DNA of 33,538 bases, taken from positions 1-33,538 of the forward strand of contig JAIRST010000017.1 in the NCBI GenBank assembly GCA_031255325.1, read 5' to 3'. Below are positions 19,369 through 27,539 of this stretch, in pieces (position 1 is the stretch's first letter; every line of letters starts with the position of its first letter). The translations under genes and the position numbers were made by a program. The notes under the pieces were generated by a model. It was not told the origin of the DNA. It worked only from the letters and a program-made list of their open reading frames with translations, and did no database searches. The DNA comes from Holosporales bacterium. GTDB taxonomy: Bacteria > Pseudomonadota > Alphaproteobacteria > UBA3830 > JAIRMZ01.

Positions 19369-19605
19369 CATCCCCTTTTGCATCGCTATCAAATTTTTAA
19401 GATGGCCTTTTGTTTTCAAAATGTTTTATAAGGGAATATTTTAATCTATAGAAAATGTGTAAATAGAGATTGAGGTATTTTGTGGATATTCGAAGAATAG
19501 GTTATGTATTGAAAAGCTAAGTTTGGAAAAATAGGCTAAAAGAAAGGATTTTAAAGATAATTTAAGATGGATGTTGATCTTAGTATTGTTGGTTTATATT
19601 GAGCA

Positions 19606-19908
19606 ATGATACGGGCGATAGGCATATGGAGCAGACGAAACACTAGTATCATGCGGGAATTCGCTATTGATAATGGAAACATTTCTACAGGAGCCCTTAT
19701 TTCAACAATAACGGCGACACCCATTGGCGCTGGTTCGATGATATATTTCACCAATCGCTTCTTCTCTGGAGCTGTTTTAGGAATACTATCTACGGCGATT
19801 TTTGTTGTTCTCCACATGGAAAAATACATCGGATGTGGTGTTTTTATTATTTATTCAGCTTTCGGTGGTGTTATGGTATCAATTCTGTATGATATTGTAA
19901 CTTACTAG
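19606..19908 (+). CDS. hypothetical small membrane protein (uncertain, may be a decayed gene)
   Basis: 100-aa ORF with two hydrophobic segments (AVLGILSTAIFVVLH; GCGVFIIYSAFGGVMVSILY). No clear RBS and a 92-aa antisense ORF overlaps. Confidence 0.3.
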   Translation: MIRAIGIWSRRNTSIMREFAIDNGNISTGALISTITATPIGAGSMIYFTNRFFSGAVLGILSTAIFVVLHMEKYIGCGVFIIYSAFGGVMVSILYDIVTY

Positions 19909-19962
19909 GATTATTCTTATAACTGTGTTTCCGTTGGATGCATAAAGACGAAGGGAAGAAAG

Positions 19963-20460
19963 ATGAAACAAGTACAAGTGATCCTTTTGCAAAAAGTGGG
20001 CAAGCTTGGAGGTATGGGAGATGTTGTTCACGTCAGATCAGGGTATGCGCGGAATCATTTGCTGCCTAAAAGGCTTGCGTTGCGTGCTACGGAAAAAGAA
20101 AGAGCTTATTTTGAACTACAAAAGGAGCATCTTGCCGCTGAGTATAAAGAGCATCAAGATGCTGCTCGTACTGCAGCAGCATCCCTTGAAGGAAGATGGA
20201 TTTCTATCGTGCGCCAAGCGAGTGAAAAAGGAAGCCTATATGGGTCTGTGACTTGTCGCGATATTGCCGAAGCTTTAGGAAATGGCGTAACGCGCAATCA
20301 AGTTTTGTTGGCGCAACCTATCAAAGATATAGGGGTGTCGCAGGTAGCCATCTCCCTACACGCAGAAGTTCAAGCGAATATTTTCGTAAATATAGCGCCT
20401 TCTACAGAAGAAGCTTCAGCACAACAAGAATACTATCAAAAAGAATCCATTCCACAATAA
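19963..20460 (+). CDS. rplI: 50S ribosomal protein L9
   Basis: 'MKQVQVILLQKVGKLGGMGDVVHVRSGYARNHLLPKRLALRAT...GSLYGSVTCRDIAEAL'. Confidence 0.96.
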   Translation: MKQVQVILLQKVGKLGGMGDVVHVRSGYARNHLLPKRLALRATEKERAYFELQKEHLAAEYKEHQDAARTAAASLEGRWISIVRQASEKGSLYGSVTCRDIAEALGNGVTRNQVLLAQPIKDIGVSQVAISLHAEVQANIFVNIAPSTEEASAQQEYYQKESIPQ

Positions 20461-20644
20461 AATACTCCCATCTAAAAGGGGAAGGAGGATAGAAAGATCT
20501 GAGTAATTTCCTTAAGAATGGAAAAATATTTTTCTCCAGATCTAAGTTAGCTAATGGGATCGGCGCCTATATCGGGCTTTGGAGGAATTGAAAGGAAAAT
20601 AGCCAATAAATGGCGCAAAAATCTGTAAAACTCTACGATTCTTT

Positions 20645-20679
20645 AAAGAGACCCCCTTTGTATAAGGAGGTCTCTTTTT
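20645..20679 (+). terminator. intrinsic terminator, possibly bidirectional (rplI / His-rich gene)
   Basis: AAAGAGACC(20645-20653)...GGTCTCTTT(20669-20677), with further CCTT/AAGG pairing and a following T-tract. Confidence 0.75.
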
Positions 20680-20714
20680 CGTCATGCTCGTGGTCAATGT
20701 TCCCAAAGCAAGCT

Positions 20715-21677
20715 TTAGCGTTTCTTGTTTGCGTGGTTCTTCTGATGATTCACATGACTTTTCTTAGCATTTCCATGATGTTGCTGTTCCCGATGTACAT
20801 TTGCATGCTGTGGATGTTGACCCACCGCGAAATGTGGATGTGACTGTTGTGCATTACCCCCATGCCGTTGAGCAACACCATGAGCTTTTGCAGCATTATT
20901 GTGATGCTTTATGGCCTCTTGATGATGTACTTGTGCACGATTGTGGTGCTGAATGGCCTCCATGTGATGGTGCACAGACTGATTATAGCTGTGCTGCGCA
21001 TGGTCATGGCGTCCATTATGCACATGATCGTGGTGTTCAGCCCGAGCCGTATGGTGGCGATTCATCGCTCCATGGTGAGCCCCCATTGTCTGGTGATGAA
21101 GCCCCATAGCATGATGATGATTCGCTTGATGCTCGTGATGATTCCCCATTTCACGGTGATGAGCACTTTGATGTTCATGATGCTGACGAGGATTTCCATG
21201 AGGGAGCGCTTGTGCATGGTGCGTATGCATATTTGCTTCGTTGTGATGAACACTAGCAAGATTTTGGTGATGTTCTGCAAGAGCATGATGCTCCTGAGCC
21301 GAATGATTATGAGAGGTACTTAGTGCTGCATGTGTCTCGGAAGCTTTTTGGTGCGCTGTCGCATGCATTGTGTGATCAGCAAGAGAAATGTGCGAAAAAG
21401 CGCTTGCTGATTTCACTAAAACGGCTGGTCTTTCGGTAGGAGTTGGCGTATGTACTCCTACTGGCGGAACTTTTCTTAACCCGGCTCGAGCTTCCTCAAG
21501 AGTCCTTGCTTTACCCGTTGGCACGATAGCTCTGCCTGTCGCAGCAGGGGCAGGAGCTATTCTCGGAGCTGGAGGCGCTGGTGGAGCAGGAGGCGTCATA
21601 GCATCGATGTGCAGTCCAGTAAAAGCACATGCTGAAAAAGCTGTCGCATATGACAATGTCTTCAAGAGATGTTTCAT
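20715..21677 (-). CDS. secreted histidine-rich heptad-repeat protein
   Basis: ATG at 21677 with aaagga RBS. Signal peptide MKHLLKTLSYATAFSACAFTGLHIDA|MTPP, then a Pro/Ala linker, then about 60 His. Heptads: HHEHQSA HHREMGN HHEHQAN HHHAMGL HHQTMGA HHGAMNR HHTARAE HHDHVHN ... HHNRAQV HHQEAIK HHNNAAK. Confidence 0.85.
   Translation of the reverse strand: MKHLLKTLSYATAFSACAFTGLHIDAMTPPAPPAPPAPRIAPAPAATGRAIVPTGKARTLEEARAGLRKVPPVGVHTPTPTERPAVLVKSASAFSHISLADHTMHATAHQKASETHAALSTSHNHSAQEHHALAEHHQNLASVHHNEANMHTHHAQALPHGNPRQHHEHQSAHHREMGNHHEHQANHHHAMGLHHQTMGAHHGAMNRHHTARAEHHDHVHNGRHDHAQHSYNQSVHHHMEAIQHHNRAQVHHQEAIKHHNNAAKAHGVAQRHGGNAQQSHPHFAVGQHPQHANVHREQQHHGNAKKSHVNHQKNHANKKR
20865..21182 (-). repeat. 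approximately 21-bp period coding tandem repeat (His-His heptads)
   Basis: Codons for residues 180-285 of the 334-aa ORF keep HH at 7-residue spacing with one single-residue register slip. Confidence 0.8.
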
Positions 21678-21932
21678 TTTTCTATCCTTTATAAATACTG
21701 TGCTTTTATTAAAGACCATTTGCGTAAAGAAAACGTTAATTTTTCTGCAAAAAATTCCTTTTGAAGATTTTTAAAAAGAAAAACACTTCTAGATACAGCT
21801 TAACGCATGCTATATGTGCAAAAATTTCGGTAATAACAAAAGTACAAGATAAAGAAAAAAACTTAAGAAAGCTTAAAAGCCGTTACAGAGCATAGATCAA
21901 TAGACGAGCTCTTAAAAATTACCCTATAGCTT

Positions 21933-21964
21933 GGGGAGGGGAATTCCCCTCCCCTCCCCTCCCC
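21933..21964 (-). other. G-quadruplex motif overlapping a perfect palindrome, 2 nt after the stop of the 21967-23703 CDS
   Basis: Minus strand: ..GTAAAAGGGGAGGGGAGGGGAGGGGAATTCCCCTCCCCAAG. Four G4 tracts with 1-nt A loops; GGGGAGGGGAATTCCCCTCCCC is a 22-nt palindrome. Confidence 0.85.
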
Positions 21965-21966
21965 TT

Positions 21967-23703
21967 TTACTTTCGACGGCGCACATTATGACGAACATTC
22001 TGTTTGAACTGTTGATTAGATCTATATACAGCAAGTTGGTATGCTCGGTCATCCGATTGGACATATGGAGTTTTCTCAGTCATTTCAGGACCATACCATG
22101 TAAAAATCGTTCCATCTGGACGACGGAAAAGGCGTTTTGTATGATATTTATAAACTAAGAAGTCTCCTTCCCGACGAGGCTCTCCGATAAAATCATTGAC
22201 AGCTTTTTCTTCCTCTTCAGCATATGGTCGAATTTCTTCTCCAAGATGTATTTTAGGAACGCCATCTATAATGATACGCTTCCCTGCATCTTCAAAAAAC
22301 ACTATTTCCATAGAATAAGCAGCAAGTTTCGTATCATCATTTTTCCACTCTGCATGCTCGTATCGATGAGGGAAATATGCTTTGTAGTCAAGAATAGGCT
22401 CCCCTATTTTCATAAGAGCATTTTTATCAATAATAAACTCCCCCGTTTTCCCTCCATGAACAAGATGCCGGATGCCACTGAGATCAGCAAATGGTTGGCA
22501 CATTCCATAGGAAAAACCAAACTCAAACTCTTCTTGATTTTCATTCTTTCCGATCTGCCCACTTTCGTGATAATACATTCCGGGTATAGCATCATAAACA
22601 ATAGGGAAAGATTTTCTGATGACCTGAATAATGTGACATTCTTTTTCTTCTTCAAGAAAAACTTTCAAGCTGATAGAACAAACGCTTTCCTCATAATCTT
22701 TACTCACAATACGCGCCACCTCATACTGATGCGATCGAGGACATCCCATATTGGGAACACCTTTCTGTATAAGGACACGCGCTTTTCCTTTATAATGCGG
22801 TAATCCGCTGATATTCGCATACAAATCCTCTAATGGATACGAAACGTAGGCATCCATGTCATGCTTATAGATACCACGGATGCGTTCTCGCAGAAGGGGA
22901 AAGTTCTTCTCATACGTATTTCCTATAGGAACATCATTTTCATCAATATCAAAGCACGCTACACGCACAAGAGACCTTCCAACGATTTCAAAATCCGGGC
23001 TCAGCTCAGTTCTCATACTGATAGGACGCGTATCAGGATAAGGATTCCCTATAGCAATATGGTCATCTCCTAAAAAATTAGAAATAGCACTAAAATCTGC
23101 TATATCTTGAATAAGACGATAGAAAACGCCTCCCTCTCCTTTCCAACGACGTTCTGGGACTATTTTTGCAATAATAGGGATTTTCTTTTTTATAGTGCCA
23201 AGGAATATCTGCTCTTCGTCTTGAAGGAACACGTCAAGTTCAGCATTTGCGGCTTGCCCCATTCTGGATAGGTGTTTCAAGCTATAGTAATGAGGAAGTG
23301 GATCGCTTTTATCGATTACTTCTTCTTGTATTAATAAATGCGATTTCCCTCTATAGTGCGGAAGACCAGATATATTTGTAAAATAATTACTGATACGATA
23401 GGAAATGCCTCCTTGCATATCATGTTCGTAAAGCCCAGGAAGAGGCTCTTTTTTAATGGGGAACGCTTTGTAATAAGTATCCCCTTGATGCCTATCGTTA
23501 TCCACATCTTTAAAAGCCAATTTTATTATATTATTTTTCTCATCAAGATGATTAAAAACATCTGATAATTTAATGGTAGTTCTATTTTCCTGTGGGAATT
23601 TAATTGGGGCAGCATTTCCCTGTTTCAGTTTAAAAGGCCCTTCTTCCATTCCAAAAGCATACAAGCATGTACTACACATCAGCATGATAGGGAATATACG
23701 CAT
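21967..23703 (-). CDS. secreted protein with internal repeats (no recognised family)
   Basis: ATG at 23703 after GAGG RBS. MRIFPIMLMCSTCLYAFG|MEEGP. Repeat cores 'YYKAFPIKKEPLPGLYEHDMQGGISYRISNYFTNISGLPHYRGKSHLLIQ' and 'YEKNFPLLRERIRGIYKHDMDAYVSYPLEDLYANISGLPHYKGKARVLIQ'. Confidence 0.82.
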   Translation of the reverse strand: MRIFPIMLMCSTCLYAFGMEEGPFKLKQGNAAPIKFPQENRTTIKLSDVFNHLDEKNNIIKLAFKDVDNDRHQGDTYYKAFPIKKEPLPGLYEHDMQGGISYRISNYFTNISGLPHYRGKSHLLIQEEVIDKSDPLPHYYSLKHLSRMGQAANAELDVFLQDEEQIFLGTIKKKIPIIAKIVPERRWKGEGGVFYRLIQDIADFSAISNFLGDDHIAIGNPYPDTRPISMRTELSPDFEIVGRSLVRVACFDIDENDVPIGNTYEKNFPLLRERIRGIYKHDMDAYVSYPLEDLYANISGLPHYKGKARVLIQKGVPNMGCPRSHQYEVARIVSKDYEESVCSISLKVFLEEEKECHIIQVIRKSFPIVYDAIPGMYYHESGQIGKNENQEEFEFGFSYGMCQPFADLSGIRHLVHGGKTGEFIIDKNALMKIGEPILDYKAYFPHRYEHAEWKNDDTKLAAYSMEIVFFEDAGKRIIIDGVPKIHLGEEIRPYAEEEEKAVNDFIGEPRREGDFLVYKYHTKRLFRRPDGTIFTWYGPEMTEKTPYVQSDDRAYQLAVYRSNQQFKQNVRHNVRRRK

Positions 23704-23807
23704 TTCAACCTCATTTAAATTATTAACCAAATACAATTTATGGTTGCGCAGAATGTTATTTCTGTCAACTTATAGTTGTAAGTATTTGTATTTCTTGAAT
23801 TATTTTT

Positions 23808-24033
23808 ATGAAATTAATGGTCGCCGCATTAAATAATAATCCAGCTTATGCAATGGATGATGACTTTCCCCAGCAGTTGCAAGCGTTACATTCTACGCAA
23901 GATCCTGTACAGAGGGGGGTATCTCATTAATTCCTTCTTAAGCAATCCTAATGTACCACAAGACACATGAAATATGCCCGAGCAAGAATTTGCAGAACTA
24001 TCACTCGTTTGGGCAGGATCTACCTTTTTCTAA
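23808..24033 (+). pseudogene. remnant of a small secreted-protein gene
   Basis: 'MKLMVAALNNNPAYAMDDDFPQQLQALHSTQDPVQRGVSH*', then another frame 'FLSNPNVPQDT*NMPEQEFAELSLVWAGSTFF*'. Confidence 0.35.
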
Positions 24034-24130
24034 GGTTTTCAAGCTAATATACTAAAGCGAGATTTGTACCAATAAGTATCTAAAAATCACTTGCCTAAAA
24101 GCGATCACTGACAAGGAGCTCCTCTCTTTT

Positions 24131-24892
24131 CTATTCGAAAATAATTCCACCACCACCTTGTTGCCATGAGGCGTGCTCAAGTAGAGGAGCGTATAAATCT
24201 TCTTGTAACGTAATACGCAAAGTTTGCGTTTCTTCTTCTGTTGGGGGAGTATTCAGAAAGCGCATATAAGGAGCATCGCGGATAACAGTGATAGGAGTCT
24301 GCTCAGCACTTTCCCCCATCATAAGAACAGCCGCCGCCGCTAAGCCATCCAAAACGTTAACTGTTGTAACGCGAAGGGCATATCCCCAGATATCTGGAGC
24401 TCCGCGACAATCCCACAACGGATGAAAACCGCACCAAGCGATTCCTACACCCGTTACGCCCCAACGCAAAGGCCGTGTTTGACTGTCCGTAAGAATAACC
24501 CCCAGGTCTTTAAGATGATCACGCCGCCGTAAATGCGCCCAAATAGCTGCTGCCGCTTGTTGAGGGTGATATGGCCATAAAATATAATATTCCTGTGCAT
24601 TTGATTCATCGATACCAGCTGAAGCAATAAAGATACCTTCCTTAATTGTAATAGAGATAGCGTTAGGCCGTGATAATTCTTGTTCAATAAACCAATCCGC
24701 TTCCCTTTTGATAAGATCCTCTTTGCGAATCTTTAAGTTCTTTTCCACAACACGTCCCTGGCATAGAGCAACAACTTTCGATGTAATAGCTACCACATTC
24801 CTTTCAGCAAGAGGGGGTACATAGCGATCCAACAGCGCTAACAAATCTTCTTTGACCCCTATCTTGTGTGTTTTGTAAGAGATTACGTGCAT
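24131..24892 (-). CDS. CofE-like gamma-glutamyl ligase (F420-0:Glu ligase superfamily; probable folate gamma-glutamate ligase, FolC2-like)
   Basis: 'VVAITSKVVALCQGRVV', 'ISITIKEGIFIASAGIDESNA', 'GVILTDSQTRPLRWGVTGVGIAWCGFHPLWDCRGAPDIWGYALRVTTVNVLDGLAAAAVLMMGESAEQTPITVIRDAPY'. Confidence 0.82.
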   Translation of the reverse strand: MHVISYKTHKIGVKEDLLALLDRYVPPLAERNVVAITSKVVALCQGRVVEKNLKIRKEDLIKREADWFIEQELSRPNAISITIKEGIFIASAGIDESNAQEYYILWPYHPQQAAAAIWAHLRRRDHLKDLGVILTDSQTRPLRWGVTGVGIAWCGFHPLWDCRGAPDIWGYALRVTTVNVLDGLAAAAVLMMGESAEQTPITVIRDAPYMRFLNTPPTEEETQTLRITLQEDLYAPLLEHASWQQGGGGIIFE

Positions 24893-24894
24893 GT

Positions 24895-26112
24895 TTAATC
24901 CTCATTTAAAGGATCGCGTACAGGAACGATATCCTGCCCTTTTAATTGATAGACGTGCAAAGGACGATGCACTTTACCAGTTTTTTCAAAACTATACTCT
25001 CCTGATAAGCCAAGGAAATTTCCTTCTTTAACAAACCATTGATGTGTTAAATTCGAAAAATCCGTTATTTGTGCCAGAGCGGTTATGGCATCAAAAGCTA
25101 ATAAGCCCAAGGGAAAAATAGGATCTTTGGCAAAAGTCTTTCTATACCGTTTAAAGAACGCTTCTCCACCCTCTTGTGATGGCAAAGCGATATACACCCC
25201 TTCCATTTCAGGCAAGAACGAAAAGGCCGGTTCTTTCCAAGCGCTCGGCCCTAAGATAAGCGCTGTCTCCTGCTGCTTTTTAAGAGCCCGCACTAACATA
25301 GGAGCAATAACACTATCTGTCTCAAGAACAATAACTGCCTCAAAGGAAAGGGTTGCACATTTTTGCGCCAGCTCTTTAGGATTTGTTTCTCCTGGACGGT
25401 ACCGGATCACGTCTAATTGAGGTGTGCGTTGATGGGTGTCCGTCGCGAAAATGTGCTGCTGACGACCGGCTAAGGCGATGTTGATAGTACGCAATACCGT
25501 TTCTCCGTACGTCCCTTCAGGAATAACAGCGGCAAAATGATTCGCCGATCGCGCAAACCCAAAAGTAAGGAGTGCTATGATTTCATCTTCGGGATTCAGA
25601 CCAAAAACAAACACGTTTTCGCGCGCTACTTTAGGGGTATTGGAAAACACAATCATCGGGACATTATACTTTGCCAAAAGCGGTGCGGCAGCTTGCACTT
25701 CTTGCGCAAATAAGGGGCCTAACACGATTTTTGCATCAGCCACTGCTAATGCCTTAGCGGCATTCCTCGCACCCGTAGGCGTTCCTTGTGTATCCACGAC
25801 GCGAATTCGGCAGGTGTCGATTCCTAATTCAGCAAAAGCAAGCATACTGGTATTTAAAAGAGCTTCTCCAAGCGGAGCATATTGTCCTGAAAGAGGAAGC
25901 ATCAATCCTGCGATCGGTTTTTGGGGTTCGCGGTCGACGAACGAAGAAGGAATTTCTTCATGAGATACAACAGCAGGTGGTGCTGCTCTCGGAGCAGCCC
26001 TCGGAGGAATGGGATGAATGGTTGTTCCATCCGGTTCAGAGTCGCACCCACTCAAGAAAAAGAGTAAGCTTGCCACGAGGCCAAAAAACAAACATTTATT
26101 ATGTTGCATCAC
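24895..26112 (-). CDS. LpoA/LppC-like penicillin-binding protein activator (periplasmic-binding-fold lipoprotein)
   Basis: Lipobox 'LLFFLSGCDSEPDG', 'IAGLMLPLSGQYAPLGEALLNTSMLAFAELG...VLGPLFAQEVQAAAPLLAKYNVPMIVFSNTP'. Divergent from rsmI-yraN. Confidence 0.85.
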   Translation of the reverse strand: MMQHNKCLFFGLVASLLFFLSGCDSEPDGTTIHPIPPRAAPRAAPPAVVSHEEIPSSFVDREPQKPIAGLMLPLSGQYAPLGEALLNTSMLAFAELGIDTCRIRVVDTQGTPTGARNAAKALAVADAKIVLGPLFAQEVQAAAPLLAKYNVPMIVFSNTPKVARENVFVFGLNPEDEIIALLTFGFARSANHFAAVIPEGTYGETVLRTINIALAGRQQHIFATDTHQRTPQLDVIRYRPGETNPKELAQKCATLSFEAVIVLETDSVIAPMLVRALKKQQETALILGPSAWKEPAFSFLPEMEGVYIALPSQEGGEAFFKRYRKTFAKDPIFPLGLLAFDAITALAQITDFSNLTHQWFVKEGNFLGLSGEYSFEKTGKVHRPLHVYQLKGQDIVPVRDPLNED

Positions 26113-27000
26113 ACCGCTCCCTTATGGTTTGACCATCTTAACGCCAAGTATTTCAAACTCGATGCCCAAAGCTTTCCCTGCGGAGTGTACTTGGTTGCTA
26201 CCCCCATCGGCAATGTTTTCGATATAACCTTACGGGCTTTGCATGTTTTAGAGCATGTGGATTTCGTGGCGGCAGAAGATACACGACGAACGCGTATTTT
26301 GCTTCAGTTTTATGGATTGACCTCCGCTATTTTTCCTTATCATGACCATAATTGGGAAAAAGCTCTTCCTCGGCTTATCGCAAAAGTATGTATGGGAAAG
26401 CGCATTGCTGTTGTTAGTGATGCTGGAACACCGCTTATTTCTGATCCAGGTTTTCGGCTTGTCGAACAATGTATAGCCAAAAATATTCCTCTATTTTCTC
26501 TTCCTGGTCCTTCTTCTCTCACTACCGCTCTTACTTTAGCAGGTTTAGCGCCTCAGCCATTCCACTTTTTCGGCTTTTTGCCAACACAATCCACTAAGAA
26601 GCAAACTATATTGCAGTCTTTGCGCTCTTATCCGGGAACTCTCGTCTTCTTCGAATCTCCTCAGCGTTTAAAAGGTACATTGCAAGACGCCCTTGCTATT
26701 CTGGGGGCACGCCCCGCCGTGATCGTGCGTGAGCTGACCAAGAAGTTTGAAGAAATACAACGAGATTCTCTGGAAAATCTTATTCAATGCTATGAAAAGA
26801 GTCCTCCCAAAGGTGAAATTGTTCTGCTTATTGCTGGAATGAAAGACAATAGGGAAACCCCTGTTGATCCATATCCTGTACTAAAAAAGCACTTAATGCA
26901 TCTTTCTCTGAAAGAGGCCGTACGTTTGACACAACAGGAAACGGGATGTGCTCGGTCGTTGATTTATAAAATGGCCATCGCCCTTAAGGATATGTCATGA
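26101..27000 (+). CDS. rsmI: 16S rRNA (cytidine(1402)-2'-O)-methyltransferase
   Basis: 'GVYLVATPIGNVFDITLRALHVLEHVDFVAAEDTRRTRILLQFYG...VSDAGTPLISDPGFRLV...LPGPSSLTTALTLAGL'. Confidence 0.95.
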   Translation: MLHHTAPLWFDHLNAKYFKLDAQSFPCGVYLVATPIGNVFDITLRALHVLEHVDFVAAEDTRRTRILLQFYGLTSAIFPYHDHNWEKALPRLIAKVCMGKRIAVVSDAGTPLISDPGFRLVEQCIAKNIPLFSLPGPSSLTTALTLAGLAPQPFHFFGFLPTQSTKKQTILQSLRSYPGTLVFFESPQRLKGTLQDALAILGARPAVIVRELTKKFEEIQRDSLENLIQCYEKSPPKGEIVLLIAGMKDNRETPVDPYPVLKKHLMHLSLKEAVRLTQQETGCARSLIYKMAIALKDMS

Positions 27001-27353
27001 ACACTCCAACATCCTATCAACAAGGACTGTTGGCGGAAGAAAGAGCAGCGTGCTTTTTGGAAAGTAAAGGATATCATATTTTGCATAAGCGCTTTAAAAT
27101 ATCTGTCGGAGAAATAGATCTTATTGCTCAAGACGCAGAGTACCTTATTTTTGTAGAGGTAAAATTTCGCCAACAGATGACTGAAGCCCTGGAAGCACTC
27201 TCCCTGCGGCAGCAACGCCGTATCCTTGCTGCAGCCGAATCTTTTCTTGCAGAAAATCCTTGCTTTACACGACATTTCCTGCGCTTTGATGTTATCGGCA
27301 TGACACCAACCGCCCAGCAACATATCGAAGGCGCCTTCTGGCAAGAAATCTAG
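26997..27353 (+). CDS. yraN: UPF0102 family (YraN) nuclease-fold protein
   Basis: 'QGLLAEERAACFLESKGYHILHKRFKISVGEIDLIAQDAEYLIFVEVKFRQ'. Overlaps the rsmI stop. Confidence 0.92.
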   Translation: MNTPTSYQQGLLAEERAACFLESKGYHILHKRFKISVGEIDLIAQDAEYLIFVEVKFRQQMTEALEALSLRQQRRILAAAESFLAENPCFTRHFLRFDVIGMTPTAQQHIEGAFWQEI

Positions 27354-27539
27354 AACATATAAAGGGCATCTCTAAGGGACGTACTAGATTTTTGAATTAA
27401 TGGAGGATATTTTAATATAAATGCTAATGTTTTGTATTGGCGGAGAGAGACTTAAAGAAGACAGGATGTTAAATATTTATAGAATAAGGAGATTATAGTA
27501 GGCACAGTTAACGAACCTGTGATTTAATAAGGGCGAAGA

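Noticed and set aside
19551-19829. 92-aa minus ORF opposite the small membrane ORF
   Set aside because: No signal or family features; the antisense of a hydrophobic ORF often yields such frames. Neither strand is convincing.
20801-21323. Plus-strand ORFs (102 and 158 aa) inside the His-rich gene
   Set aside because: They are antisense frames of the CAT/CAC-rich repeat (Met/Val/Ile/His-biased), lack an RBS or signal, and the minus frame has a signal peptide and RBS.
21933-21964. GGGGA/TCCCC repeats as a CRISPR or telomere-like array
   Set aside because: Only 5-nt units over about 32 bp, with no spacers; better described as a quadruplex/palindrome element.
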